A program made the position numbers and the translations under genes. This document shows, one piece after another, positions 7,766-15,897 of a DNA stretch of 64,000 nt. The stretch is from CAVVWJ01 sp965652025 (lineage in GTDB: Bacteria; Gemmatimonadota; Gemmatimonadetes; Gemmatimonadales; GWC2-71-9), in the NCBI GenBank assembly GCA_965652025.1, contig CBFGTM010000013.1:1-64000 (forward strand), in the 5' to 3' direction. The notes below the pieces were generated by a model. The model saw only the letters and a list, made by a program, of their open reading frames with translations. It ran no database searches and was not told where the DNA came from. Within the stretch, counting starts at the first letter, position 1, and the number at the start of each line of letters is the position of its first letter.

Positions 7766-9147
7766 CTCTCAATCTCCCACCGGCTCACCTGCAGGTTGTA
7801 TTGCGTCACCTCGTTGCGTTTGGCCTCGAGGAACCGTTCGGTCAGGTGCTCTCCCAGCGCCGCCCGGATGACATCGTCCTTCTCGAATAGCTCCAGCGCC
7901 TCGTGCAGGTCGCGGGGAAGCTCGTCGATCCGGTACTTGCGTCGGTCCCGATAGCTCATCGCGAAAATGTTGCGGCTCACGGGCTCCCGGGCCTCGAGCT
8001 GGCGCTCGATGCCGTCCAGGCCAGCCGCCAGCTGGACCGTGAGCGCCAGATAGGGGTTGCAGGAGGGGTCCGGCATCCGCAGCTCGCAGCGGGTACCGAG
8101 CCCGCGGCGGTCGGGGATCCGCACCAGAGGGGAGCGATTCCGCATCGACCAGGCCACGTTGACCGGCGCCTCGTAGCCAGGCACCAGCCGCTTGTAGCTG
8201 TTGATCAGCGGATTGGTGATGGCGCAGAACCCGCGCGCGTGCTGCAGCAGCCCCTCGATATAGCTCAAGGCCGTGGGGGAGAGCTGATACTCCGCCTTGG
8301 GTTCGTAGAACGCGTTCTCCTTGCCCCGAAAGAGTGACTGATGGGTGTGCATGCCGCTGCCGTTGATTCCCTCTATCGGCTTGGGCATGAAGGAGGCGAT
8401 GTAGCCGAACCGGCTGGCCACGTTGCGGACCACGAACTTGAAGGTGGTCAGGTTGTCGGCGGTGGTGAGCGCGTCGGCGTAGCGGAAGTCGATCTCATGC
8501 TGGCCGGTGGCCACTTCGTGATGGGCCGCCTCGACCTCGAACCCCATCTCCACCAGTTGTTCCACGATGACTCGGCGGATCTCCTCGCCCCGGTCGAGCG
8601 GCCCCAGGTCGAAGTACGCGGCCTCGTCATGGGTGAGGGTGGTGGGAGAGCCGTCCGGGGCCTTCTCGAACATGAAGAATTCGGCCTCGCAGCCCGCCAT
8701 CATGGCAAAGCCGAGCTTCCGGGCCCGCTCCACCTGGCGCTTGAGCGTGGTGCGGGGGCATCCGGCGAACGGTTGCTCATCGGGTGTGTAGATGTCGCAG
8801 AGCAGGCGAGCGACCCGGCCACCCTCATCGTCGTACGGGAGGATGCGGAAGGTGTGCAGGTCCGGCTTGAGCAGCATGTCGGACTCCTCGATCCGGACGA
8901 ATCCCTCGATCGAAGAGCCGTCGAACATGATCTCCCCTTCCAGCGCCTTCTCGAACTGGCTGGGGGGCACCTCCACGTTCTTGTTGACGCCCAGGATGTC
9001 GGTGAACTGGAGCCGCAGGAAGTCCACCCGGAACCGGCGGGCCAGCTCCAGCACATCGTTCTTCCCGGCGTTGCCGAGGTCGCTGGGGAAGCCCTCGAGG
9101 CTGGGGCGCTCGGGAGATGCAGGAAGACGCGGTTTGCGCTCGGGCAT
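7747..9147 (-). CDS. glnA: type I glutamine synthetase (GSI-alpha-like)
   Basis: 466 residues. The family blocks are in order: LQFTDILGVNKNVEVP, FDGSSIEGFVRIEESDM, NGSGMHTHQSLF and RIPDRRGLGTRCELRMPDP. The enzyme makes glutamine from glutamate, ammonia and ATP as a cytoplasmic dodecamer. The segment RNIFAMSYRDRRKYRIDELP occupies the region where GSI-beta enzymes carry the adenylylated tyrosine (NLYDLP), and that tyrosine motif is absent. This and the short length point to the GSI-alpha type, usually controlled by feedback and GlnR-like regulation. The related PuuA enzymes have a different N-terminus, so this is not the missing gamma-glutamylputrescine synthetase. The upstream region is filled by repeats. 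Confidence 0.95.
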   Translation of the reverse strand: MPERKPRLPASPERPSLEGFPSDLGNAGKNDVLELARRFRVDFLRLQFTDILGVNKNVEVPPSQFEKALEGEIMFDGSSIEGFVRIEESDMLLKPDLHTFRILPYDDEGGRVARLLCDIYTPDEQPFAGCPRTTLKRQVERARKLGFAMMAGCEAEFFMFEKAPDGSPTTLTHDEAAYFDLGPLDRGEEIRRVIVEQLVEMGFEVEAAHHEVATGQHEIDFRYADALTTADNLTTFKFVVRNVASRFGYIASFMPKPIEGINGSGMHTHQSLFRGKENAFYEPKAEYQLSPTALSYIEGLLQHARGFCAITNPLINSYKRLVPGYEAPVNVAWSMRNRSPLVRIPDRRGLGTRCELRMPDPSCNPYLALTVQLAAGLDGIERQLEAREPVSRNIFAMSYRDRRKYRIDELPRDLHEALELFEKDDVIRAALGEHLTERFLEAKRNEVTQYNLQVSRWEIESYLGRY

Positions 9148-9173
9148 AGTTAACCGACAGCGAGAGCCGGGAA

Positions 9174-9430
9174 CGGTGAACGGTGAAGGGGAAAGGTAGG
9201 CGGTCAGCGGGTAAGCGGGTATGCAGGTATGCGGGTAAGGGGATATGCGGTAGGCGGGTACGTGGGCAAGTCATTGCGAGGGCCGCAGGCCCGAAGCAAT
9301 CCGGTTGGTGTCGTATTCAGATTGCTTCGGCACTTTGTGCCTCGCAATGACTACTCCTCTCCGCCCCTCCGACTCTCCGCCTGTCCGACTCTCCGCCTCT
9401 CCGCCGCCGTTTACCGTTTACCGCTGACCG
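9174..9430 (+). repeat. inverted arrays of degenerate heptamers flanking a palindromic element
   Basis: Between glnA and the zinc-ribbon gene the spacer is almost entirely repeats. On the left are tandem CGGTGAA-like and GCGGGTA-like heptamers (9174-9260). On the right are CTCCGACT/CTCCGCCT units and CCGTTTA units (9356-9430). The arms are partly inverted copies; for example CGGTCAGCGG at 9201-9210 is matched by CCGCTGACCG at 9421-9430. The zinc-ribbon ATG follows 15 bases later with no visible ribosome-binding site. The function is unknown. The same style of repeat is seen at 10182-10287 and 57025-57126. Confidence 0.75.
9270..9351. repeat. 82-bp palindromic REP/MITE-like element
   Basis: The arms 9270-9301 and 9320-9351 are inverted copies. 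Both begin GTCATTGCGAGG and end CCGAAGCAATC when read inward, with a few differing bases in the middle of each arm and an 18-base centre. Elements with the same GTCATTGCGAG...GAAGCAATC termini are, to my recollection, dispersed in many bacterial genomes. No open frame or transposase lies inside. It sits between two inverted heptamer arrays and could fold as a hairpin in RNA. Confidence 0.8.
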
Positions 9431-9445
9431 TTTACGCTTCTGCCC

Positions 9446-10192
9446 ATGACGTGTCCTCTCTGTGGCGCGCCGGCCAGCGGAAACTTCTGCAGCGCCTGCG
9501 GCGCCAGCCTCACCGACCGGGCCTGTGCCGCGTGCCGGGCCGAGCTCTCACCCCAGGCGCGGTTCTGCCATCGGTGCGGGACTCCCGTGAGCGGAGGCTC
9601 CCGGGGTCAAGCGGCTTCGGATCGCACCGCCTGGATCATCGCCGGTGTGCTGTGCGTCGCCCTGGTCGGAGGGATTGCCTACAAAGTCTCCAGCGCGTCA
9701 CCCCAGCCCGCTGTGCCCGACATGGCGAACACGGGGGCGAGCGGGGGCGACCGGGCCCCCGACATCAGCAGCATGAGTCCCCGGGAGCGGTTCGACCGGC
9801 TGTTCAACCGCATTATGCAGGCAGCGGAGCGGGGTCAGCCGGAGGAGATCGAGCGGTTCACCCCGATGGCGCTGGGTGCCTACGCGCAGCTGGACACCCG
9901 GGATGTGGACGCCCGCTACCATGCAGCGGTGATTTACCTTCAGGGAGGCGGCATTCCTCAGGCTCGCGCGCTGGCCGACACCATACTACAGGAGTCGCCC
10001 GGGCACCTGTTCGGCTACATCATCCGGGGAACCGCGGCCCGAATGGCGGGAGACACCAAAGCCGAGGCGCGGGCGCAGCGCGATTTTCTCCAGCACTATC
10101 CAGCCGAGTTGGCCGCCAACCGGGTCGAGTACCTGGAGCATAGGCCGGTAGTCGAGGAGTTTCGAGCGGAAGCCGGCAAGGGTGAAAAGTGA
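9446..10192 (+). CDS. double zinc-ribbon membrane-anchored protein
   Basis: 248 residues. The N-terminus has two zinc ribbons: CPLCGAPASGNFCSACG (residues 3-19) and CAACRAELSPQARFCHRCG (28-46). A transmembrane helix (AWIIAGVLCVALVGGIAYKV) follows at about residues 62-81. The C-terminal 150 residues are helical and TPR-like (RFDRLFNRIMQAAERGQPEEI). The ribbons would be cytoplasmic and the repeats periplasmic. The role is not known; such ribbons often mediate protein contacts. Its stop codon lies inside the first unit of the next repeat array, so that repeat has entered the gene's 3' end. Confidence 0.75.
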   Translation: MTCPLCGAPASGNFCSACGASLTDRACAACRAELSPQARFCHRCGTPVSGGSRGQAASDRTAWIIAGVLCVALVGGIAYKVSSASPQPAVPDMANTGASGGDRAPDISSMSPRERFDRLFNRIMQAAERGQPEEIERFTPMALGAYAQLDTRDVDARYHAAVIYLQGGGIPQARALADTILQESPGHLFGYIIRGTAARMAGDTKAEARAQRDFLQHYPAELAANRVEYLEHRPVVEEFRAEAGKGEK

Positions 10193-10287
10193 AGCGTAAA
10201 GAGTGAAAACTTCTTCACTTTCACTTTTCTCCCTTTACGCTTCACTTTTCACTCTTCACTCTTCACTCTTCACTTTTCACTCGTCAC
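10182..10287 (+). repeat. GTGAAAA/TTCACTTTT heptamer array with a 20-bp perfect inverted repeat
   Basis: The sequence at 10182-10201 (starting GTGAAAAGTGAAG) is exactly complementary to 10233-10252. The loop 10202-10232 holds a further AGTGAA/TTCACT pair. A tandem run of CTTCACT heptamers continues to 10287. In RNA this would be a long hairpin just after the zinc-ribbon gene, and it could act as a transcript end or a stabiliser. MqnD starts 14 bases after the array. Confidence 0.8.
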
Positions 10288-10300
10288 CCTGACGCTCGTC

Positions 10301-11146
10301 ATGCAAAGACGAACCATCCACGTCGCCCACAGCCCCGACTCCGACGATGCCTTCATGTTCTACGCCCTGGCCGAAGGCAAGCTGGATACCGGCGAGCTGC
10401 GCTACGTCCATGAGCTGGCCGATATCGAGTCGCTGAATCAGCGCGCGCGCCGGGGCGAGCTGGAAGTAACCGCGGTCTCGATTCACGCCTATGCCTATCT
10501 GTGGCGGCAGTACGCCTTGCTCAACTCGGGTTCGTCCATGGGGGACGGCTACGGACCCCGCCTGGTCTCCACCCTTCCGCGTCCCGCCGATCCGCGAGAG
10601 GCTCTCCGCGGCCGGCGAGTGGCGATTCCAGGCCGGTTTACCACTGCCTGTCTGGCACTCCAGCTTTATCAGCCCGACCTCGTGGCCGAGGTGGTACCGT
10701 TTGACCGGATCGAGGAGGCGGTTCTGGACGGTGATTACGAGCTGGGCTTGTTGATCCACGAGGGCCAGCTGACCTACGCCGACACCGGGCTCCACCTCTG
10801 GGCCGACCTCGGGGCCTGGTGGCTGGAGCATACCGGCTTGCCGCTGCCGCTGGGCGGCAACGCGGTTCGCCGGGACCTCGGGGACGCGACGATCGCCCAG
10901 ATCGCGCGAGATCTCCGCGCCAGCATCGAGTACGGGCTGGAGCACAGGGCGCCGGCGCTGGCGCACGCCAGGCAGTTCAACCGGGGAATCGGGGACGAGC
11001 GCACCGACACCTTCGTCGGCATGTATGTCAATCACTGGACCGTAGACTATGGCGACCGGGGACGCCGAGCGGTGCAGACCCTCCTCGACCGGGCCCACTC
11101 GGCGGGGCTGATTCCGGAGCGGGTAGCAGTGGAGTTTGTGGGGTAG
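10301..11146 (+). CDS. mqnD: 1,4-dihydroxy-6-naphthoate synthase (futalosine pathway)
   Basis: 281 residues. The opening VAHSPDSDDAFMFYALAEGK is the signature of MqnD, followed by ELADIESLNQRA and VSIHAYAYLW. The fold is that of a periplasmic-binding-protein type II, used here as an enzyme. MqnD converts cyclic dehypoxanthine futalosine to 1,4-dihydroxy-6-naphthoate in menaquinone biosynthesis. No other mqn gene lies in the window. The start has no clear Shine-Dalgarno site because the repeat array ends immediately before it. Confidence 0.92.
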   Translation: MQRRTIHVAHSPDSDDAFMFYALAEGKLDTGELRYVHELADIESLNQRARRGELEVTAVSIHAYAYLWRQYALLNSGSSMGDGYGPRLVSTLPRPADPREALRGRRVAIPGRFTTACLALQLYQPDLVAEVVPFDRIEEAVLDGDYELGLLIHEGQLTYADTGLHLWADLGAWWLEHTGLPLPLGGNAVRRDLGDATIAQIARDLRASIEYGLEHRAPALAHARQFNRGIGDERTDTFVGMYVNHWTVDYGDRGRRAVQTLLDRAHSAGLIPERVAVEFVG

Positions 11147-11247
11147 CAGCCGATAACTCCAACGAGTACTTTCACAAACACCCTGAGATCAAACCATCGT
11201 GCCTCTCGAGCCTGTCAGGTAGCCCCTGACCCGGGAGAGGAGTCCGT

Positions 11248-12312
11248 GTGCCTCTTACGGATGAGCCGGTCACACTCCTCGTCGTCGACGATGAGGAAGC
11301 CATCCGGAACGCGCTCCGGCGGTTTCTCCTGCAGCAGGGCTATGACGTGGCCACCGCCGCCGGCGGCGAGGAAGCGCTGGCCATCCTGCAGCGCCAGAGG
11401 ATCACCGGGATGCTCCTGGATGTGAACATGCCGGGCATCAGCGGCGTGGACCTGGTCCCCCAGATCATGGAGCTGGAGCCCACCATCGCCCTGCTGATGC
11501 TGACTGCAGTGAATGACGCGACCAGTGCAGCTCTTTGCATGCAGCGAGGGGCCTACGACTACCTGGTCAAGCCCATCGACCTGGGCCACCTGAGCCGGGC
11601 CATCCACCAGGCCCTCCAACGCCGCCATACGCAGCTGGAAGGCCAGCAGATCAATCAATGGCTCAAGGAGGAGGTCACCGCCCGGGTGGCCGAACGGAGG
11701 CTGGAACAGGCCAACCAGGAGCGCCTTTCGGTGGCCACCCTGGAGGCGCTGATCAACGCCCTGGAGGCCAAAGATCCCTACCTGAGGGGCCATTCGGCCC
11801 GGGTAGCCGACCTCTCCGCCATGGTGGCCGCCCAGCTCGGCTGTACCGACGAGCAGATCGAGGCGGTGCGCACCGGTGGGCGGCTGCACGACATCGGCAA
11901 GATCGGCATCCGGGAAGGCATCCTCAACAAGCGGGGCCGCCTGACCGATGAGGAGTACGATCAGGTGAAGCAGCATGTCACGGTAGGCTCCCAGATCCTG
12001 GCTCCCCTGGTCCACCTCAACGATGTCACTGCCTTCGTTCGCAGCCATCATGAGCGGTGGGACGGCAAGGGCTATCCGGACCGGCTGGCCGGCGAGGCCA
12101 TTCCGCTGGGAGCCCGAATCGTGGGCGCGGTGGAGATCTACGATGCCCTGACCACTGCGCGATCCTACCAGGAACGGATGAATCCGGACGTGGCGCTGGG
12201 CCGCATGCGAGAATTGTCCGGTACGGTCATTGATCCCGAGGTTCTCCAGGGACTGGAAGCGGTTGTCTCCCATCGCCAGGCGCTGGTCTTCCTCGACGAC
12301 GCCCGCGTCTGA
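11248..12312 (+). CDS. response regulator with HD-GYP c-di-GMP phosphodiesterase domain
   Basis: 354 residues. A receiver domain (VVDDEEAIRNALRRFLLQQG, phospho-acceptor in LLDVNMPG, Lys in VKPI) covers residues 1-125. A helical linker follows. The HD-GYP domain has GGRLHDIGKIGI and HHERWDGKGYPDRLAG, supplying the metal-binding HD and the GYP loop. Such proteins hydrolyse c-di-GMP under phosphorylation control. The start is GTG after GAGAGGAG. It is followed 55 bases later by the HEAT-repeat/glycosyltransferase genes, which suggests that c-di-GMP regulates that polysaccharide unit. No cognate kinase with an ATPase domain lies nearby. Confidence 0.92.
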   Translation: MPLTDEPVTLLVVDDEEAIRNALRRFLLQQGYDVATAAGGEEALAILQRQRITGMLLDVNMPGISGVDLVPQIMELEPTIALLMLTAVNDATSAALCMQRGAYDYLVKPIDLGHLSRAIHQALQRRHTQLEGQQINQWLKEEVTARVAERRLEQANQERLSVATLEALINALEAKDPYLRGHSARVADLSAMVAAQLGCTDEQIEAVRTGGRLHDIGKIGIREGILNKRGRLTDEEYDQVKQHVTVGSQILAPLVHLNDVTAFVRSHHERWDGKGYPDRLAGEAIPLGARIVGAVEIYDALTTARSYQERMNPDVALGRMRELSGTVIDPEVLQGLEAVVSHRQALVFLDDARV

Positions 12313-12366
12313 ACCCGCCGGTATGTCTCCCGCGCCGCCGACTCAGGTCGGCCCGCCCGTCGCTCC

Positions 12367-15300
12367 ATGAGGGGCGCCGATATCGTTCTCCTGGCCGCGG
12401 GTGTCATGCTCGCGGCCGGTCTCGTCACCGTTCTGGCCTGGTTTCTCTACAGCTTCTATCTCGACTGGGTTGAGCGGCGGCTAGACAACCGTAAAGGTCT
12501 GTATCGCGAGCTGGTGGCCGAGCTGGCCACCCGCGATCGCACCCTCCTGGAACCGACCATCCACCAGATGCGAACGCTGTACGACCTGGACGCGCTCGAG
12601 GCGGTGCTCGAAGAGCAGGCTCGCACCGCCACCGGCCGCCCCGGCTGGCTGCTCGACGTGTATGATCACCTCGGTCTGGTCGACCAGTACATCGAGAAGC
12701 TTCGCACCGCACGGAAATGGCGGGACCGCGCCTTTGCCGCCGAATTGCTGGGCCGGGTCGGCAGCGCCAAGGCCGTTCCCGCACTCCTGGAATCGGTTCA
12801 GGCGACCCAGACCGAGGACGCCGACGTACGGGAGATCGCGCTCCGCGCACTGGCGCGCATCGCGGATCCCGCGGCGGTGGAACCGCTGGTGGCCGCCCTG
12901 GCCCGGGCGGAAGTCTGGCTGGCCCCTCGCCTGGCCGACATTCTGGCCCGCCATGGTGAAGCTGTCGTCGACCCCGTTCTTCGGCTCCTCACCGGCGCGG
13001 GAAACAACCCGGCGCGAGCCTGGGCCGCCAACGTACTCGGCGAGGTGAGGGCAGCGCGCGCCTTCCCTGCCCTGATCCAAAGCCTCGATGATCCGGACGA
13101 TGAAGTGCGGGCCAAGTCGGCCACTGCACTGGGCCGGCTAGGGGACCGCCGGGCGATTCCTTCGCTGCTCGATCACCTGCTCTCCGATCCTGCCCCATTC
13201 GTGCGGGTCCGGATCGCGTCCACCCTGGGCCAGTTTGGCGGCCCGGAAGTGGTGGATCGGATGGTCCGCGCCCTGGGGGACTCCGCCTGGTGGGTGCGGA
13301 TGCGAGGAGTGGAGGCGCTGGAGCAGATCGGTCCTATAGCCGAGGGACCCTTGCTGTTGGCGCTGGGTGACTCCGACCCGGAGATCCGGCAGCGCGCCGC
13401 CGTGTCGCTGGAGCGGCTGGGTCTCTCGGCTATCCTGCTTCGACGAGTCGAAGAGGGCCATCGGGTGGAGGAGGCGCTGACCACGCTGGCCCAACTGGCA
13501 GCGGCTGGCACCCGCGAGCTGATTGCGGAACTGCTGCTCCACCCTTCGCTCCCGGTGCGTGCTACCGTCATCTCCGCCATCCGCGAGGCCCGGCGCTCGG
13601 ACCTCTCCGCCGAGCTGAGCCAGGTGGCCTCTCGGGATCCGGATCCGGCGGCGCGGCGGGCTGCCTTTGAAGCACTGCGCCGCATCCGCACTCGCACCGT
13701 GCTCACCGCCGGCCTGGCCGGAGTGGCCGATCCCGATCCGGAGGTTCGAATCTCCGCGCTTCAGCTTATCGGCGAGGTGGGAGATCGCGGCGCCATCGAG
13801 ATTGTCCGCTCCCAGGCCGAGAGCGCGGAGCCCCGAATCCGGGCCGCCGCGATCCGGGCTCTGGGCAGCATTGGAGCCAAAGGAGTCCAGGCCGATCTCT
13901 CCCGGGCCATGACCGACCGCGAGCCTCTGATTCGAGAGGCGGCCGTTCGGGCGGCCGCCGAGGCGGGCCTGCGCCCGCTGGTGCCAGAGCTGGTCGGGTT
14001 GCTCTCCGACCCGGAGGAGCGGGTGCGGCTGGCCACTGCCAACGCCCTCGGTGTGCTGGGCGACCCCGCGGCGATGCCGGTACTCCTCCAGACCTTCGAG
14101 TACGCCTCGCGCGATCTGCGCAGCATCATCACCCTGGCGATAAGCCAACTGGATCCGGATGCGCTGAGCGAGTTAATCGAGCGCCTGAACCAGGCAGACG
14201 ATGTGGAGAGCCGCCTGGTCCTGGCCCACACCCTCGACCGGCTGCGCTGGGCCGGCGGGCTGCAGCACCTGGGCCGCCTCGCACAAGATCCAGCCCCCGA
14301 GGTGCGAGCAGTCGCGCTCCGTGCAATGGGCCGAAGCCTCCACCCCTCCGGCCCTCCGCCCGAGATCCTCGTCGGAGCGGCCAGGGCCGGGTTGCGCGAT
14401 CCGGTGGAGACCGTCCGGGCGGCTGCCCTCGACCTCTGTTCCCGCCGCTGTCTGGAGGAATTCGGGCCGGACATCGTTGCCTTGCTGCAGGGCGATCCCT
14501 CCCCGGTTGTTCGGGAGCGGGCCGCCCTGGCGATCGGTCTTCTGCGCACGCCCGCCGGCGAGGCGCCGCTGATTGCGGCGAGCCACGACGCCGAGTCGCC
14601 GGACCTGCGCGCGGCAGCGTTTCTGGCTGCTGGAGCCTACGACCGGCGCAGCCTGGTGACCCTGATGCTGGAGATGCCGGATGAGACTGCGATGCGTGAG
14701 CGGCTCCGCCATCGAATCAAGACCGATGCCTGGTTCCGGCTTCTGAGCCGAAGCTTGCCGCGGATGAGTGGGACCGAGATTCGCGCCCTGGTCGCACCGA
14801 CAGCCGCCGACGCCCAGCGTTCCCTCGCCACCGGGATTCGCAGTGTCCTGGACGCCGGGGAAAGGGTCCGCCTGATCACCGGCCTGAGCAGCTTCCAGGG
14901 AGAGCAGAGCCGCGATGCGCTGTTACAGCTGATCCGGGTGGACCCCAATCCCGAGGTGCGTACGGCCGCATTGACCAGCGTCGCTGAGCTCCTGGACCCG
15001 GACGAGCTGCTCGCATTCGGCAGCCGGGCGCTGGGAGATCCCAGTATCATGGTCCGGCGTGCCGCTGTCGGGCTGTTCGCTCCGGTCCCGCCCGATCGGG
15101 CATGGCCCCGGCTGATCCGGGCGCTGCGGATGGACGATGATCCCACCGTGCTCGCCTCGGCAGCTGCCCTGGCCGAACAGCAGTTCGAGTCTTTCCGCGA
15201 CGCTGTCCTCCAGACGCTGGAGGACGACCGCGCGGTGCTGGTGGCTCGGCTCTCCCGGTATGTTCATCATCCCGATCTCGCAGCGTTGCTGTCCCGGCTC

Positions 15301-15897
15301 GCCCGGAGCCCAGCGGTCGAGGTGCGGGAAGCGGTGACAGAGGTATGGCGCCATCGGCCGGATGCCTGCGATTCACTCGCCCTGGAAGCGATTACCGGGG
15401 ATCCCGTCGTCGCGGTACGCCTGAGTGCAGTCTGCGCGGCGTCCGCCGCTCACCGCTACGATCTGCTCGACCGGATGACGCAGGACCCGGAGCCCGAAGT
15501 CCGCCGCGAAATTGCGACTACCTTGAGCCGGGCTACCGAGGTCGCCCCCCCGGGCTTTACGGTACTGGAGCACTTGGAGGCTGATCCGGAGATGGCGGTA
15601 CGGACAGCCGCGTACGCGGCTCGGCTGATCCAGGGTGAGCCGGTACCGCTTCCTCCCGACCTCGACCCCCGGATGGCGGCGGACGCGGTGCGGAGCGGAG
15701 CGGATCTGGGAGCCCTGAGGAACGCGGCCCGCACCGGCGCATCAGAGGACCGCCGGCTGTCGGCGGCGCTCGCGCTGGCGCTGCTTCAGGACGAGGTTGC
15801 CCGGGAAGTGGCGCGATCCGATCCGGCCCCGTCGGTGCGGCACCGGGTGGGCGGCGCACTCGATCTGCTGCTCGGGGTCCCGGGAACGCCGGCATGA
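12367..15897 (+). CDS. giant HEAT-repeat protein with N-terminal membrane anchor
   Basis: 1176 residues. One transmembrane helix (residues about 5-30, IVLLAAGVMLAAGLVTVLAW) precedes many HEAT repeats. Repeats of about 31 residues with the pattern D.....VR..A...LG are visible from residue 120 to near the end (for example DPDDEVRAKSATALGRLGD and DPNPEVRTAALTSVAELLD). HEAT superhelices are scaffolds for protein or polymer binding; no catalytic motif is seen. The stop overlaps the glycosyltransferase start (ATGA), so the two are translationally coupled. It is probably a membrane-bound assembly platform for that enzyme. The repeat number is unusually large. Confidence 0.85.
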   Translation: MRGADIVLLAAGVMLAAGLVTVLAWFLYSFYLDWVERRLDNRKGLYRELVAELATRDRTLLEPTIHQMRTLYDLDALEAVLEEQARTATGRPGWLLDVYDHLGLVDQYIEKLRTARKWRDRAFAAELLGRVGSAKAVPALLESVQATQTEDADVREIALRALARIADPAAVEPLVAALARAEVWLAPRLADILARHGEAVVDPVLRLLTGAGNNPARAWAANVLGEVRAARAFPALIQSLDDPDDEVRAKSATALGRLGDRRAIPSLLDHLLSDPAPFVRVRIASTLGQFGGPEVVDRMVRALGDSAWWVRMRGVEALEQIGPIAEGPLLLALGDSDPEIRQRAAVSLERLGLSAILLRRVEEGHRVEEALTTLAQLAAAGTRELIAELLLHPSLPVRATVISAIREARRSDLSAELSQVASRDPDPAARRAAFEALRRIRTRTVLTAGLAGVADPDPEVRISALQLIGEVGDRGAIEIVRSQAESAEPRIRAAAIRALGSIGAKGVQADLSRAMTDREPLIREAAVRAAAEAGLRPLVPELVGLLSDPEERVRLATANALGVLGDPAAMPVLLQTFEYASRDLRSIITLAISQLDPDALSELIERLNQADDVESRLVLAHTLDRLRWAGGLQHLGRLAQDPAPEVRAVALRAMGRSLHPSGPPPEILVGAARAGLRDPVETVRAAALDLCSRRCLEEFGPDIVALLQGDPSPVVRERAALAIGLLRTPAGEAPLIAASHDAESPDLRAAAFLAAGAYDRRSLVTLMLEMPDETAMRERLRHRIKTDAWFRLLSRSLPRMSGTEIRALVAPTAADAQRSLATGIRSVLDAGERVRLITGLSSFQGEQSRDALLQLIRVDPNPEVRTAALTSVAELLDPDELLAFGSRALGDPSIMVRRAAVGLFAPVPPDRAWPRLIRALRMDDDPTVLASAAALAEQQFESFRDAVLQTLEDDRAVLVARLSRYVHHPDLAALLSRLARSPAVEVREAVTEVWRHRPDACDSLALEAITGDPVVAVRLSAVCAASAAHRYDLLDRMTQDPEPEVRREIATTLSRATEVAPPGFTVLEHLEADPEMAVRTAAYAARLIQGEPVPLPPDLDPRMAADAVRSGADLGALRNAARTGASEDRRLSAALALALLQDEVAREVARSDPAPSVRHRVGGALDLLLGVPGTPA

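Noticed and set aside
7747..9147. gamma-glutamylputrescine synthetase (PuuA)
   Set aside because: The N-terminal blocks (FDGSSIEGF, GVNKNVEVP) are those of true glutamine synthetase I, and the gene is 37 kb from the polyamine locus.
9174..10287. CRISPR array
   Set aside because: The repeats are 7-bp degenerate units without regular spacers and no cas genes are present.
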